Shown here: one piece after another, positions 34,143 to 46,249 of the stretch | How the letters are laid out: every line of letters begins with the position of its first letter | Position numbering within the stretch: the stretch's first letter is position 1 | Assembly: GCA_037501455.1 (NCBI GenBank) | Contig: CM074864.1 | Span: forward strand, 33,258,001 to 33,322,000 | Direction of reading: 5' to 3' | Length of the DNA stretch: 64,000 nt | DNA from: Lantana camara | Lineage: Eukaryota; Streptophyta; Magnoliopsida; Lamiales; Verbenaceae | Program-made: the position numbers and the translations under genes | Notes under the pieces: model-generated | What the model saw: the letters and a program-made list of their open reading frames with translations, nothing else | What the model was told of the DNA's origin: nothing | Database searches by the model: none

Positions 34143-35852
34143 TCACTTTATCCCGTTCCACCAATAGTATTGCTTCAAATCCTTATACATTTTATTTCCT
34201 CCTGGGTGGATCGAGTAGGCTGACTTGTGAGCTTCTTCAAGTAGGACCCGTCTCAATTCTTCAGGTACTACTACTCTGTTTTTAAACCTAAGCAATCCGG
34301 TCTCATCAAACCCAAACGGACTCTCCGGGTCATCCTTAGCTTTACTTACACGCTTCTGAACTTCTGGATCCTTATTCCGAGCCTCAAATAACTGATACTT
34401 TAATTCAGGTTGAATTGTGATATTAGAAACCCGAGCTTTTAACACAATCGGGGCAACTTCCTCACTTTCCTTTATTTCCAAATTCGATACACTCGCCTTC
34501 CTGCTAAGTGCATCGGCGACCACATTAGCTTTCCCGGGATGGTATTTAATTGTACAATCATAATCTTCCAATTTCTCCATCCAACGTCGTTGCCTCATAT
34601 TCAAATCTTTTTGAGTGAACAAATACTGGAGGCTCTTGTGGTCGGTAAATATCTCAAAGGAAGTCCCGTAAAGATAATGTCTCCATTTCCCGAGAGCAAA
34701 GATCACGGCTGCAAGCTCCAGGTCGTGTGTTGGATAATTCCTTTCATACTCCTTTAGCTTTCGAGAAGCATAGGCGATCACTTTTCCTTTTTGAGTCAAA
34801 ACACAACCTAAGCCTTCTTTAGAGGCATCTGTGTACACTGCATATTCCTTTGAACCCTCGGGTAAAGTTAATACCGGAGCTGAGACTAACTTTTCTTTGA
34901 AAAAGTTAAAACTTTGATCACACTTCTCGTCCCAGATGAATTTAACATCTTTCCTTGTCAATTGGGTTAAGGGTGCAGCAATCTTAGAGAAGTCCTGAAC
35001 GAACCTTCTGTAATAACCGGCCAATCCCAAGAAGCTTCTAATTTCCGAGGCATTCTTTGGTTTCTCCCACTTGAGCACGGCCTCGATTTTCGAGGGATCG
35101 ACTTCCAACCCTTTTCCTGAAATTACATGTCCTAAGAAAGAAACCCGATCAATCCAGAATCCACACTTGCTAAACTTAGCAAACAACTGATGCTCCTTCA
35201 AAGTCTGAAGAACGAGCTTAAGATGTCTCGCGTGCTCCTCGGCTGATTTTGAGAAAACCAAAATATCATCAATAAAAATCACCACAAACTTGTCGAGGAA
35301 AGGCCTGAATATCCGGTGCATCATATCCATAAAAGCTGCAGGGGCATTCGCTAATCCAAACGGCATAACCACAAACTCGTAGTGCCCGTACCGAGTATTG
35401 AATCCTGTCTTAGGAATATCCTCTGCTCGGATTCGCAGCTGATAGTATCCCTGTCTTAAATCCAATTTCGAGTAAACTTTGGAACCCTGAAGTATATCGA
35501 ATAACTCCTCGATATGTGGGAGGGGATACTTGTTCTTAATAGTCATCCTGTTTAACTCCCGGTAATCGATGCACATTCTTAAAGTCCCGTCCTTTTTCTT
35601 TACAAACAATACCGGCGCTCCCCAGGGTGAAGAACTCGGCCGAATGTACCCAACTTCCAACAATGCTTCCAACTGGACTTTTAATTCCTTTAATTCAGCT
35701 GGAGCCATCCGGTATGGAGTCTTTGAATACGGCTCGGCATTCGGAAAAAGATCGATCACAAACTCTATCTCTCGCTCAGGAGGCAAAGAATCCAATTTTT
35801 CTGGAAAAACCTCGGGAAACTCCTTTACCACCTCGGTGTCCTCTAACTTCAC
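34143..35852 (-). pseudogene. pol: Element C reverse transcriptase and RNase H (long intact segment)
   Basis: This 569-codon segment is undisrupted. RT landmarks are YSKLDL with Asp131, [12 protein letters not shown], and the catalytic FIDDILVF with Asp195-Asp196. RNase H acids are Asp342 ([10 protein letters not shown]), Glu379, Asp404 (TDHKSLQ) and Asp447 (VVADALSRK). The integrase zinc domain begins at the end ([12 protein letters not shown], then YYWWNGIK). It is separated from gag-protease by a stop and a frameshift in 35855-35988. The start at MKLEDTE is just the first Met; related proteins continue upstream with [10 protein letters not shown], which is readable here. Confidence 0.92.
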
Positions 35853-35985
35853 CTGATCTTTTGGCTTGTTCAGAATATAAGCAATAAACCCGGTAGCCCC
35901 GTCTCTGACTAGTTTTTGAGCCTCTGAAAACGAAAGTAAGGGTTACAGTCTTCGAAGTACAGCCCGTAGCAACCTCTGAACCCAA

Positions 35986-37446
35986 CTACACCTTCTTGGC
36001 CCGACAATCCACGGTAGCACAATGCCTGTATAACCATTCCATTCCCAATATAGCCCTGTATCTCTCCATCGGCATAACAATGAAATCTGTCAGAAACTCC
36101 CGGCTTTCAATCACAACTGGAACATCCCTGTAAACCTGATCCGTCTCTCGCCTACTACCGAAAGGAGTACTAACTAAATAGCGCATAGAAGTACACATAA
36201 TCGGTAAAGATAAATTAATAGCAATAGAATGCGCAAGAAAGGAGTGTGTAGCTCCTGGATCAAATAATGTATGGATGTTCGTGCCATGGATGCAAATAAT
36301 ACCTTCAACTACCACGACGGGGTCTATCTCTGCATCCTGCTCCTCTCCTGTGAGTGCATACGCCCGAGCTCTCACAAGTGGCCTCGGAGTTGCAGGTGGA
36401 GGATCCCAACGATCCAGACAGCCGTCAACCATGTGCTCATCGCTCCCACAGATCAAACATAAACCTAACCGGCGCCTGCAGTTATCATAAGTATGCGTAG
36501 GAAGTCCACAAAATCGGCAGCCCGGTCTCTGAGGTGGCTGGGGTGGTGCTGGAGCTCTCGGACCCCTATGGAATGACCCTATCGCCTTAAGTTTCTTTCC
36601 GGAGTCCTTCGGTGCTGGAGGTGCAGAGTAAATCATCGGCCTCTTCCCCGAGCTCGATCCCTGACCTGCCCTCGAGCCCGAAGCCTGTCCAGTCCGCGGA
36701 ATAGCTCGCCTAGCAATGTCCGAATCTTCAACCTTTAGAGCCTTTGCAGTAGCCTTGGCCCAGGTACTGGTGTTGGCTGCTTTCAGCGCATCCTGAAGGT
36801 CTGGCCTGAGTCCCTGAACGAACTGCATCGCCTTGTGAAAGTCATCATTCGCTATGTTGGGTGCATAGCGAGAAAGCCTCTCGAACTCGGCGATATACTG
36901 TCCCACAGACCTTCCTCCTTGCTTTAGCTCGGTGAACTCCCTCAACCTGTGGGTACGGGAAGCTGGGGGAATATACTTGTTTCTGAACTCCCGTACGAAG
37001 ACCTCCCAAGTTATATCTGTCCCGGCTGCCTCTAGAACGATCTGGGTACTCTCCCACCAAGAATAGGCCTCGCCCTGAATAAGAGTAAGTGTACAGCGAG
37101 CCTTCTCCTGAGTGTCACAAGGGATAAGCTGCCAGATCCTCTCGATCTCCTTTAGCCACATCTCCGCCTGTATATCGTTACCCTTGTAGAACTTCGGGGG
37201 ACGTTGGTTCTGAAACTCTGGCAATATGGCAGAAATAGGGTTCTCCTGAGGTGCTAGTGGTGCTGGAGGTGGTGGAGGAACCCTTTCCTGTAACCTCTGA
37301 TCGATTAGCCCCACTACCGCGTTCATGAAGTCCTGGGGCTGTGCCTGAGCAGGTGGAGGAGGTGGTGATCCCTCGCGGCGATGACGTCGGCGGTGATGAT
37401 GCCTGTGCCTCGAGGATCGGTCACTGGAACGTCTGTCGTGCTCCAT
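35986..37446 (-). CDS. gag-pro: Element C gag-protease ORF
   Basis: This 486-codon frame is intact. The N-terminus is Arg/His- and Pro-rich. The capsid domain spans about residues 80-245 (PPKFYKGNDIQAEMWL, AYSWWES, VREFRNKYIP, QYIAEFERLS). Two CCHC zinc knuckles follow, C310-C323 (CRFCGLPTHTYDNC) and C330-C343 (CLICGSDEHMVDGC), then the aspartic protease with active Asp396 (LFDPGATHSF) and ILGMEWLYRH. It ends at a TAG (35986-35988) inside what should be the protease-RT linker. The start is the first ATG after the leader. Since pol is broken, this element could supply Gag and protease but not RT or integrase. Confidence 0.92.
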   Translation of the reverse strand: MEHDRRSSDRSSRHRHHHRRRHRREGSPPPPPAQAQPQDFMNAVVGLIDQRLQERVPPPPPAPLAPQENPISAILPEFQNQRPPKFYKGNDIQAEMWLKEIERIWQLIPCDTQEKARCTLTLIQGEAYSWWESTQIVLEAAGTDITWEVFVREFRNKYIPPASRTHRLREFTELKQGGRSVGQYIAEFERLSRYAPNIANDDFHKAMQFVQGLRPDLQDALKAANTSTWAKATAKALKVEDSDIARRAIPRTGQASGSRAGQGSSSGKRPMIYSAPPAPKDSGKKLKAIGSFHRGPRAPAPPQPPQRPGCRFCGLPTHTYDNCRRRLGLCLICGSDEHMVDGCLDRWDPPPATPRPLVRARAYALTGEEQDAEIDPVVVVEGIICIHGTNIHTLFDPGATHSFLAHSIAINLSLPIMCTSMRYLVSTPFGSRRETDQVYRDVPVVIESREFLTDFIVMPMERYRAILGMEWLYRHCATVDCRAKKV

Positions 37447-37619
37447 CCTGAAATTAGATCACTACACATGCGTGGATTGATTAATAAATGCAAATGTGTG
37501 CATATAATTCAATAATGACCATAAACACACATTCAGGAATGGTCAAATATCTCAAGTAATGCAAGAAAACACTTAAATCAAGTAATTCAACAAGATGCAG
37601 ACTCTCACATAACAAGTAA

Positions 37620-37658
37620 TCCTATGCCGTGAGACCTAGACTGACTCGACACGACTCG
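37620..37658 (-). promoter_or_regulatory. Shared leader motif, element C
   Basis: The minus strand reads cgagtcgtgtcgagtcagtc and then taggtctcacggcatagga. It is placed as in B, E and F, between the PBS and the gag start. Confidence 0.6.
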
Positions 37659-37680
37659 AGAACCTCGGTTTTGCAACCGG

Positions 37681-37692
37681 GCTCTGATACCA
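37681..37692 (-). other. Primer-binding site of element C
   Basis: The minus-strand sequence tggtatcagagc is followed by ccggttgcaaaaccgagg, matching the B leader. Confidence 0.85.
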
Positions 37693-37700
37693 CCTGTAGA

Positions 37701-40304
37701 TGTAGCACCCTAACGCCCAGGGCACCACATCCCCCGCACTATAGCCTCGATCCACGTATGAAATGGAAAGTCCATACATAAACCAAAACTATAGCGAACG
37801 GGGTGACAATAAAAATGACGAGCTAGGCGGGACACTCTCCCCAACAACACCAAAGCAAACATGATAACGGAAGAGGAAGCAATAAAGTCATTCATACATA
37901 TAGGTACCATATTTACCGCATAGATACGTATAGATACCAACTTAACTATCAATACATTATTATCTCTTAATAATATATATACTTGAATATCCAGAACGTG
38001 AGAACATTGTTATAACATGAAACTAGCATAAAACTGTACATGAGGGTATGAGACTAGACTCGTGGAAATGCAAGACTCGAACAACTCCCGCCTAGCACGA
38101 CCACGCTCAAAGTGTACCTGAAAAGTGAAGTATCAGTCTACCGAAGACTGAGTGAGGGCAATAATTATATATAACACACATCACATGCAAGTTGTAGCCT
38201 CGGGTGAAGATTTTGAGAATAAAATAGATACATAATTCAAGAAACTTAATCTTTGCCCGAGATTACAACCAATCCCTTTAACATTATAACTTGAACATTT
38301 CATGAACATGTGACCCCGGCGAGTAGGGGCGATTCTCCAACCTTTACACCAAACGTGACAATACGTGCTTGCTTTATCAATTCAATACATGATCATACAA
38401 TTTCATTTAGTGCTCACATAGACAATTTCATGCTTGAAATCATGCGATAACCCGAGGATAACCCGACGTGCCGGATTAATCCCCAGTCTCCTTCTTCCTC
38501 CGGGTGATAGCGAGTTTGCAAGGCTCGACTATCCACGACATGGTGTGTGTAGAGGACATAACCCTCTAGACACGGAACTCCTTCCACCACTAACCTCCTA
38601 GTGGCTTCGGGGGTGATCCCAACAATGTTAGGATAATTCAGGAGTTACCCGTCAGCCCTTGCTTTCCCGGTTGGCTCAAGAATTACCCTCGGGCCCACGT
38701 GCAATCATGTACTCGCCAAACATGCTTGAAATCATGACTTGCTTGCTTGAAATATTTATAGTTTTGAAATCATTTATAAATATAGTATGTTTTGGCCGAA
38801 ATAGCACATAAGGGTGGTAGGGTTCTATATACATAACCTAGAACCTCACCTTTTCTTGCAAAATACGATAAGGAAGTGTTCTGAGGAGCTTGCTCCCCGT
38901 CCATGCCCTCGTGACCTGTGCAAACACGACGTGTATACGTGAGACATGCCCTAAAATGAACAAAATATGACGAACGGCGGAAATATATCGAGACGACCAC
39001 GAAAATACAATGTGGCATGATAACATGTTGTTTCACATCATATTAGCACATATTATAGCAATTCGGGGTCAAAGAAGTCGTCGGATGGAGGGGTCATTTT
39101 CGTAATTTTATGCAGAGAATTTTGTTCTGCATTCCAGGTGGGAACGACTGTTCCGGTCCCCTTTGCAAAATGGGAATGGTCGTTCCCATGAGCTCCCCAA
39201 AACGCGCCAACGATTTAAAAAAAATAAAAGCGCGCCTTTTAGCTGGGAACGGCCCTTCCGGCAGCAAGGCCAAAGTGGGAACGCCCGTTCCCACAATGCC
39301 TTGAGGCTGGGAACGGTCGTTCCCTGTTTCTGCAACTTACAGAAACAGAGGAAAAACAGAGTATGGTTACGGGAATGCAAACAAAGCCCCCCCAAAATCC
39401 ATTTTCAATCCACAAGTTATGGTTTTCTGGAAATATACATGCATATAGGTTCATAAATTGATAAACTAACCTTTAAACACTTAAAACACAAAATATCATC
39501 AAGAATTCATGATTTATGCCCATGATCAAAAGTTGATCATTCATGCCAAATTTTCAATGATTCATGAATAAATCATGTTATAATTCATGATATGATCAAC
39601 CAATCATGCTTCCAACTAAAATTAATCCATCTAACAAATCAAACTTAAACCCTAGTCATGCCAAATATGATCAAGAATCATCACTTCCATGCAAACCAAC
39701 CTTGAAAACTAAGAAATGAAGAAGGTAGATGATGATGATGATGATCTCCCTAATTTCCTTGAAATACTTCTTGAAATCTTGATGATTGAATGAAAAATCA
39801 CTTCTTCCTTTTTCTTCCTTGGAACCGAGAGTGAGAGCAAATGTGTTTGGGAAATTTTTTTGGATAGAAATGATCAAGGAAGCTAGGAGATGTTATACGT
39901 GATTCATCCTCCTTGATTTATGTGAAAATTGCTAATTTGCCAATTAATCCCCCAAGAATTCAAGTTATGCCATTAAGGATGGAAAGTTTTGAAAAATGAT
40001 CAATTAGGTCCTTAGAAGATTATGCAATTAGGTCCCTAATGTTTTAGAAATGACTATTTAAGGACAATTTGATAAATTGAAACACTCTCGGTAATTGTTT
40101 CATGCAATAATTATTTTCCGTGTCATGAAATAATATTTTCTATGATATGAATTCATATAATTCACATAAATAATGTTTCGTGAATTTTATAAAAATATGA
40201 ATGCCACGTAAGAATATATTATGAAATTAAAGAAATAAAATAAAACCTACGCTCAAACTCACACGTGGCGTGCTTACCTGTTCATCCGGAACCGGGGCGT
40301 TACA
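37701..40304 (-). repeat. Element C 5' LTR (right copy)
   Basis: This 2604-bp copy is 46 bp shorter than the left copy because one palindrome unit and its spacer are missing (palindrome cluster 39139-39324). The rest is nearly identical. The short ORFs are LTR sequence. Confidence 0.9.
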
Positions 40305-41220
40305 CTTTTACCTATTCAATATTGGGCTCGATAGAAGCCTTGCAAAATTTTATGAATTTTGGTATGATTTCCAAACCCTAATTCTTAACGTAGCTTCAGT
40401 AGAAATCAAAACCGGCCGAAAAACCTTAATTTTGCCCTAAATTAGAAAATTTTGAATTTCAACGTTTTTTCCTATGCAATTTTATAACCATTACGATCCT
40501 TGGATTATTTTATGAATTTTAGGACCTTTTCCAAACTCTAGTTCAAACCCTAACTCGATTTATAAATTTTTCCTTATTTTTCCCAAAGTATTATTTCTAC
40601 CGTAAAAACTAATTTTCAAACCGTCCAACATTTGGTATACAATATTATAGTCAAAATGATCCTTGAATTATTTCAAGAATCATGGACACTTTCTCGGGAA
40701 TCAATTCACATTCTAGCTTCGTTTATAAATTTTTTCGTATTTTTCAAAATTCCCGAACGACTACTACTTTAAATGTAGACGTTCAAACGTTAAGTGTTTA
40801 TAACCATTAGAAAGCTCTTTCGATTCTCTTTCTTTTGCAAGTTCTATCATTTCAAACTAAACCCTAGATGTTCTTCTATGAATTTATTACCATCTTCATC
40901 CTATTTTCGAATTATTTTTATTTGGTCATGATTATTAAATAAATTAATTATATCTTAAACATACACATAAGTATACAACTAAACCCCCCCTGATAAATGA
41001 ACCTAGCTTACTCACACCATGATTCATCTAATTAATTCTTCATAATTGCAATATAAGCCCCTAAATGCCAACTATAAATACCCTAAGAAGCATAACATAA
41101 AATTAACACAAAATTCTCACTCTCTCACTCACGGCACAACCACAATCTCTCTCATAAGGTGCAATTTTCTTTATTTATTTCATGCTTTATGTTATGTGTT
41201 TAATATTAGAATATTACTAG
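40305..41220 (+). repeat. Element A 3' LTR, second segment
   Basis: This continues the LTR after C (cttttacctattcaatattg) and matches the 5' LTR from about 438 onward. It ends at the actag duplication before J. Confidence 0.88.
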
Positions 41221-43492
41221 TGTTGGAAAACACGAATCAGAAAGCAGCGGAATTTAAAAATTTTCCAACAAAAGGATCTTGAACTCGCAATCGTGTATCC
41301 AAATTCGTAAAGATAGAAAACTTACTTTTCTTTTATTCTTTCTTGAAGCGTTTCAAGCCACCCAAGAACGTTGTTCTCGCGGCTTGACAACCCGTCCCTC
41401 GAAAGTCTCTTTCTACTTCAGAATCCATTGTCGGGATAGCAATCCACACCAACCTAGATTCAATTCATGTTAGAGATGTTCTTAACAATATAACATAAAG
41501 AAAGAAACATGAAGCGAGAAAGGCATGATTGAAACTCCCTTCGAAAACCAGTTTTGCAAAAGTAGAAATCTGCCAGCCATAAAACCCTCGTGAAAAAACT
41601 CATCTTTCAGGATATGGACGAACGGTTTTCGCCATCTTCTTTGGTTCGATTTTTTCACTCGTTTTCTGTTGGGTTCAGAATCGTTTCATCATCCCTTCTG
41701 ATCGTTTTGCTTAATCCCCACTTTTGGTAAAGCTCGAATCTTCAAAACTTCTAACTTGAAGTCTCTAGAGATAGTCCACCAACTTGGCTACAATCTAACT
41801 AGTAAGGATGCTAGTTCTCTAGTTAGTGTTTAGGCTTAACCTAGGGTTTTATTTAATCTTGGAGAAAGGAAGGTGTTCAACACATGAACTAAGAATTGTC
41901 TATTAGCTCTAAAGGGGAGCATGAGCTCCCCTATATATAAGAAAGGGGAGGGATGAAATTCCTAGTCCTTAATGGGCTAGGATTTTGGTCTCTCTCTCTC
42001 CTATTACTTGATCATCAAGTAATTTTGACTTTGACTTTGAATTCTAATTCAAATCAACTTTCAAGAGAGCTAAAAATATCCAAACTATTTTTGGATAATT
42101 TTATACTTTATTTATTTAAAATAAATAACTTATTTTATCTAATTAATTAATTCATAATTAATTAACTAGATTATTTTTCTCCAAAATAAGACTTTCTTTT
42201 TAATTCAAAATTAAACCAAAGTCTATTAAATAATTAATCACATTAATTATTTAATACATAAATAAATATACACATATATTTATACACGTGTGTGACACGT
42301 GTCACAATGACACGTGTCACTCACGTGAGCCACACGTGTGGAACCCTCTTGGCTTGATTAACTCGTTTAATCATTTTAAAGCCTCAACTCATGTAACCAA
42401 GTTGTTGTGTGTGACCCTCTAGGTTCTCAATTCAATTAGCAGTGACCCTAATTAATTAATTCACTAATTAATTAATCAGTCCACAGATTAAACGACCATA
42501 GTCTAGCAACAGGTGTTTAACCCCTAGCTGAATTGGAATGTTCGGATTCGACAGAACCTTTAAGTCATTGATTCATGTGAGATACAATCCTCCTACTTAC
42601 TATCTCTCAACCATGATCTAGGGTAAGGGAATAATTAGAACCCTAATAATCTGGTCTTAAAGCTAAGTGCATTTCATATCCATTTGATCTCAATCCAAGA
42701 AACCCTTTTCTTGATGTCTTGATCTACTCCCTTGGCCAAGGACTCCATATGGCATATGAATGACTTACACAATAAGAGATCACCTTGCAAATGCAAGTGT
42801 AGGTCCTTTCTTGATTCTCATTCACTTTCATGAGTCACTTGTGCAGCCCCAGCATAAGCCTTGAATCAGTTGTCTAAGGCGACACCCTTTAAAGCTTATA
42901 CCAAAGACTACAGAGTTAACTCATAAAGTAACATGAAACCTCAAGTCTAAGGATCAATTAATCACATCAATGACTCGTGAGATATTTCCTAATCTGGAAG
43001 TTTTCATTTCCTGAAATAGAAACTTCCTTTCCCATTTAGGAATGTTCTCACACGGGGCACCTCAGTGAACTTACTTATTAAAGTAAGCACCCTCATGTAT
43101 CACGCACGTATCAACTATACACTTTGCACCTCCATGAAACAAGGTGGTCCTTCTTAAGGGCGTGATCCCACAAGCAAGCCTTAGAGGAGTCAGGTTGACA
43201 CTCCTACTGTCTGTAGGACTCATCGGCTTGGAGTATTTTTACTAATCATGACTTATGTGATATAGGGCTCGTTTCATGAACCATTTCACCTAAATGGTAG
43301 AGTCCTAAAGTCATCAGGATTAGGGGAGTTCTCATACATGCGCACGTAATGGAAACACACAAAACACGTATTGGCATATAAAGAAGTGTTTGCCTATAAT
43401 CAATCGTATATTATTCAAAGATTGTCTGTGATACAAGAAAAGTCCCAAAGCAGATTACGTCGAATCGGCTTTCTAGGGCACTATTCCTAACA
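41221..43492 (-). mobile_element. Element J: copia-like solo LTR
   Basis: This 2272-bp insertion is flanked by actag (41216-41220 and 43493-43497). Ends are tgttggaa and ttcctaaca, an imperfect inverted repeat. No PBS, PPT, coding sequence or second terminal repeat is present, so it is a solo LTR. Minus orientation is suggested because the minus-strand 3' end carries a ttccgctgc motif near the terminus, common in plant Ty1/copia LTRs. The clade is uncertain. The 60-65 codon ORFs inside are not genes. Confidence 0.75.
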
Positions 43493-45545
43493 ACTAGCAT
43501 GCTTAGGAATAATAAAATTATGCTTTAGGAATTTATTTTTATAATATATATGCATAATTGTTAGTTTTATGTGTAATGTGCCTACATTATGGAATTTTAT
43601 TTAATTAATTGGATGAATTATGATATAATGTAGCATGAGTATTTATTTAAATAATTATGTTCTTGTTTGATTAAATTTATGCTTAGAATAATTTATTTAG
43701 ATTTAATTTCATAATTAAAGTGTTACATTTGAATTTAATTATATGTTATGAATTCAAAAATTTATTGAATGTGATCATGAACTAGTATGAACATCTTCAT
43801 AAGCTTAAGAACACCTTCATAAAGTTCTTGAACCAAATTCATGTGCACGTGTAATAGTGTGTGTATGTGTGTGTTTAATTTTGTGTTATAAAGTGTTTAA
43901 TTCATAAGAAATTGAATAGTAAATGTTTTTAATAGTAATTTTGACTTTTTGGTCAACATTTAATCAAATAATTTCGAAATTAATTTAAAATTAATTATAA
44001 AATAGGATTTTTGAATTTTAAATAAAGATTTTTCCAAATTAATTCAAAAATTAATAAAATTATAAAATAATTTCAAAATCAACCTACATTGTTAAATTAA
44101 ATTCTAAATTTAATTCCTAATACTCTAATTAAGGTCACAACATGATTAACAAATATTTAAGTGGTTAAAAAATTTTTGAAACCTAATTAATTAATTAATT
44201 TTCCTTAAACAGTTAAAATTAAATTTTGCCAGGAAATAATTTCTAAATGTTATAAGAATTTTCTAATATGCTATATTTTATGTGATTATTTGATTAGAAT
44301 AATAAGAACCTAGTTCTAACTCAGTAGTAATTATTTTCAGGCGACAATTGCACTGAACAATGGGATCCATTCCAATCTGTTTAAATTTTGATACTAGGTG
44401 AGGGTTAAAACATTTTCAACTGGAATCATGTATATATCTATATCTAATTATAAAATGATTTCCAAATCTACCTATCTATTATTTGATTTCCTATCTATAC
44501 ATATTAATATAATAGATATTCCTCTTTATGAGGAAAATATCAATAAGTCGGAATCAGGATCTTATCCGGACATTATATACTTCAGTCCTATTAATATTAA
44601 GAACTGATTCCCGACTAAGCAAGTAAATCATTATTATTTATCAAAATGGGCCCGGCGTGCAGCTGTGTCGAGCAATACTCAGAAGGCATCGGGCCGAGGG
44701 TATTGTTGGTGCCACAGGCCGCCACCAACTCTTGGTAGTGGTTTAGCTGGAGGTTAGTTACTCCACGCCAAGAGACTTACAAGGGAGAATAACCTCCCTG
44801 GGAGAGATAGCTTCCTCCCACATATTACATATCATCGGTAGGGTTTGCTCCCCTACTGACACTACGGTGTTGCGGAGTTATTATCTTATTTAGTTTTATT
44901 AAAGTACTGGTGCCTTGATCAGCCCGGTACTATTTTACAAATATTGTAAGGAGATTGGAGGGAGACGCCTTACTTGCAGGCGGTATAAATCTTTTATCAA
45001 ACGGTTCATCAATTATAAACTAAACTCCAAATACCCCTATCGCGGTTTCAAACTGACGAACCGTATCATATTTGCTATATCCTATTGCTATCATTTTATA
45101 TAAATATATATCTATATATATAATCTAATCTTCCTTCACTTAGTCACTTTGACTAATTCCTCGCTTGTTTCAAACACATGATTTCAGGGAGCGAGGACAA
45201 CGACACCTAGAGGTATCTTGAAGCTATAGGTGTCATATTTATTAGATCAGGTTTAGATTAAGAGCATTTAATCCTGATGATGTATATATTGCTAATAAAT
45301 TGCTCTTATACATTAACTCCATACACTACACTACTATATTACCCCCTTACAATATCATGCACTATTCAGTGTGTTATTATGTTGCTTGTTGCAAATTTTA
45401 AATTCTTTTATCTTCCGCTGCATTTTACCCTACGCTCTACTTAAGTACCGTCTATACCATTCACCGTAGTATTTCTCGAGTGCTAGGTCTCACATCCGCT
45501 CAAGGGTAGTACGGTGCGGGAGTTGGAGTGTTAGGGGGCGCTACA
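43493..45545 (+). repeat. Element A 3' LTR, third segment
   Basis: This matches the 5' LTR from about 1360 to 3412 and ends gggggcgctaca. The three segments sum to about 3.3 kb, close to the 3323 bp of the 5' LTR. Confidence 0.88.
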
Positions 45546-46249
45546 GTAGTAGCAGTCTAATGGGGGTAATGATGGATCTGATGATGATGAGGGTGATCTG
45601 GCAGGGCATGGGCAGGATTGTTTTGGCGAATGGGATGTATAGCTATGGTAAAAGATCCCCGAATTTTGGCACCATGGATGAGGAATTTTAGACGACATGG
45701 AACCACAAGAGGTATTTTGCACTTGGTTTTGATGGATGGTAAGGCCGGTTTGGGATTCAACTCAATGGTATCGGGTCCTCCTCATTTTAATTTTGTTTAA
45801 AAATGTGGCCTAATGTAGAAAAATTTTCCAAACCTTACATGTTTATGACACTTTACGACTTTAAAATGGATATCTGTTTACTACTTTCCATAACTGTCAT
45901 TGCATGAGTCTTAGAGTTACTTCAAGATACCATTAGGGCCATTATAGGATCATGCCATTTCATTTATTGTCATCATACTTGGTATGTTATACATGTTCAT
46001 GAATTGTCAATGGTAATGGATAATGTAACAATGGATCAATGTTGATATGTTGTTCATCCTTGTAAGTTGCTCTTGCCTATATGGTAATGCGATAATGGAT
46101 TATCGTTAATATTTTGTTGTGGGAATGTTTTATTCTCATGATTATGTGTGACTACGTGGAAATGTGAATACGTGGTTACCAATTATGTGGATCATCCTTA
46201 CTATCATGCATTATACACATATCTGAATGCTTGAAACTTCAGTATCATC
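45546..46249 (+). other. Relic I: tail of an extra ORF and spacer, related to element A
   Basis: Directly after A's LTR, the frame 45553-45642 reads an acidic tail (SNGGNDGSDDDEGD, ending EWDV). It looks like the end of the extra ORF of element A. About 600 bases of spacer with phrases homologous to A's spacer follow. The upstream part of this ORF is absent from the window. Similarity is by eye and weak over the coding part. Confidence 0.4.

Larger units (their letters stand above)
30251..40304 (-). mobile_element. Element C: chromodomain Ty3/gypsy retrotransposon, recently decayed
   Basis: C lies in A's 3' LTR between two copies of ctttta (30245-30250 and 40305-40310). The LTRs are 2650 and 2604 bp and the interior is 4.8 kb, with PBS, gag-protease, RT-RNase H, integrase, chromodomain and PPT in that order on the minus strand. 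It is structurally complete. The gag-protease frame is intact, but pol has stops and a frameshift. LTR starts, leader and LTR palindromes are shared with B, so its family is the best candidate helper for B. Confidence 0.92.
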
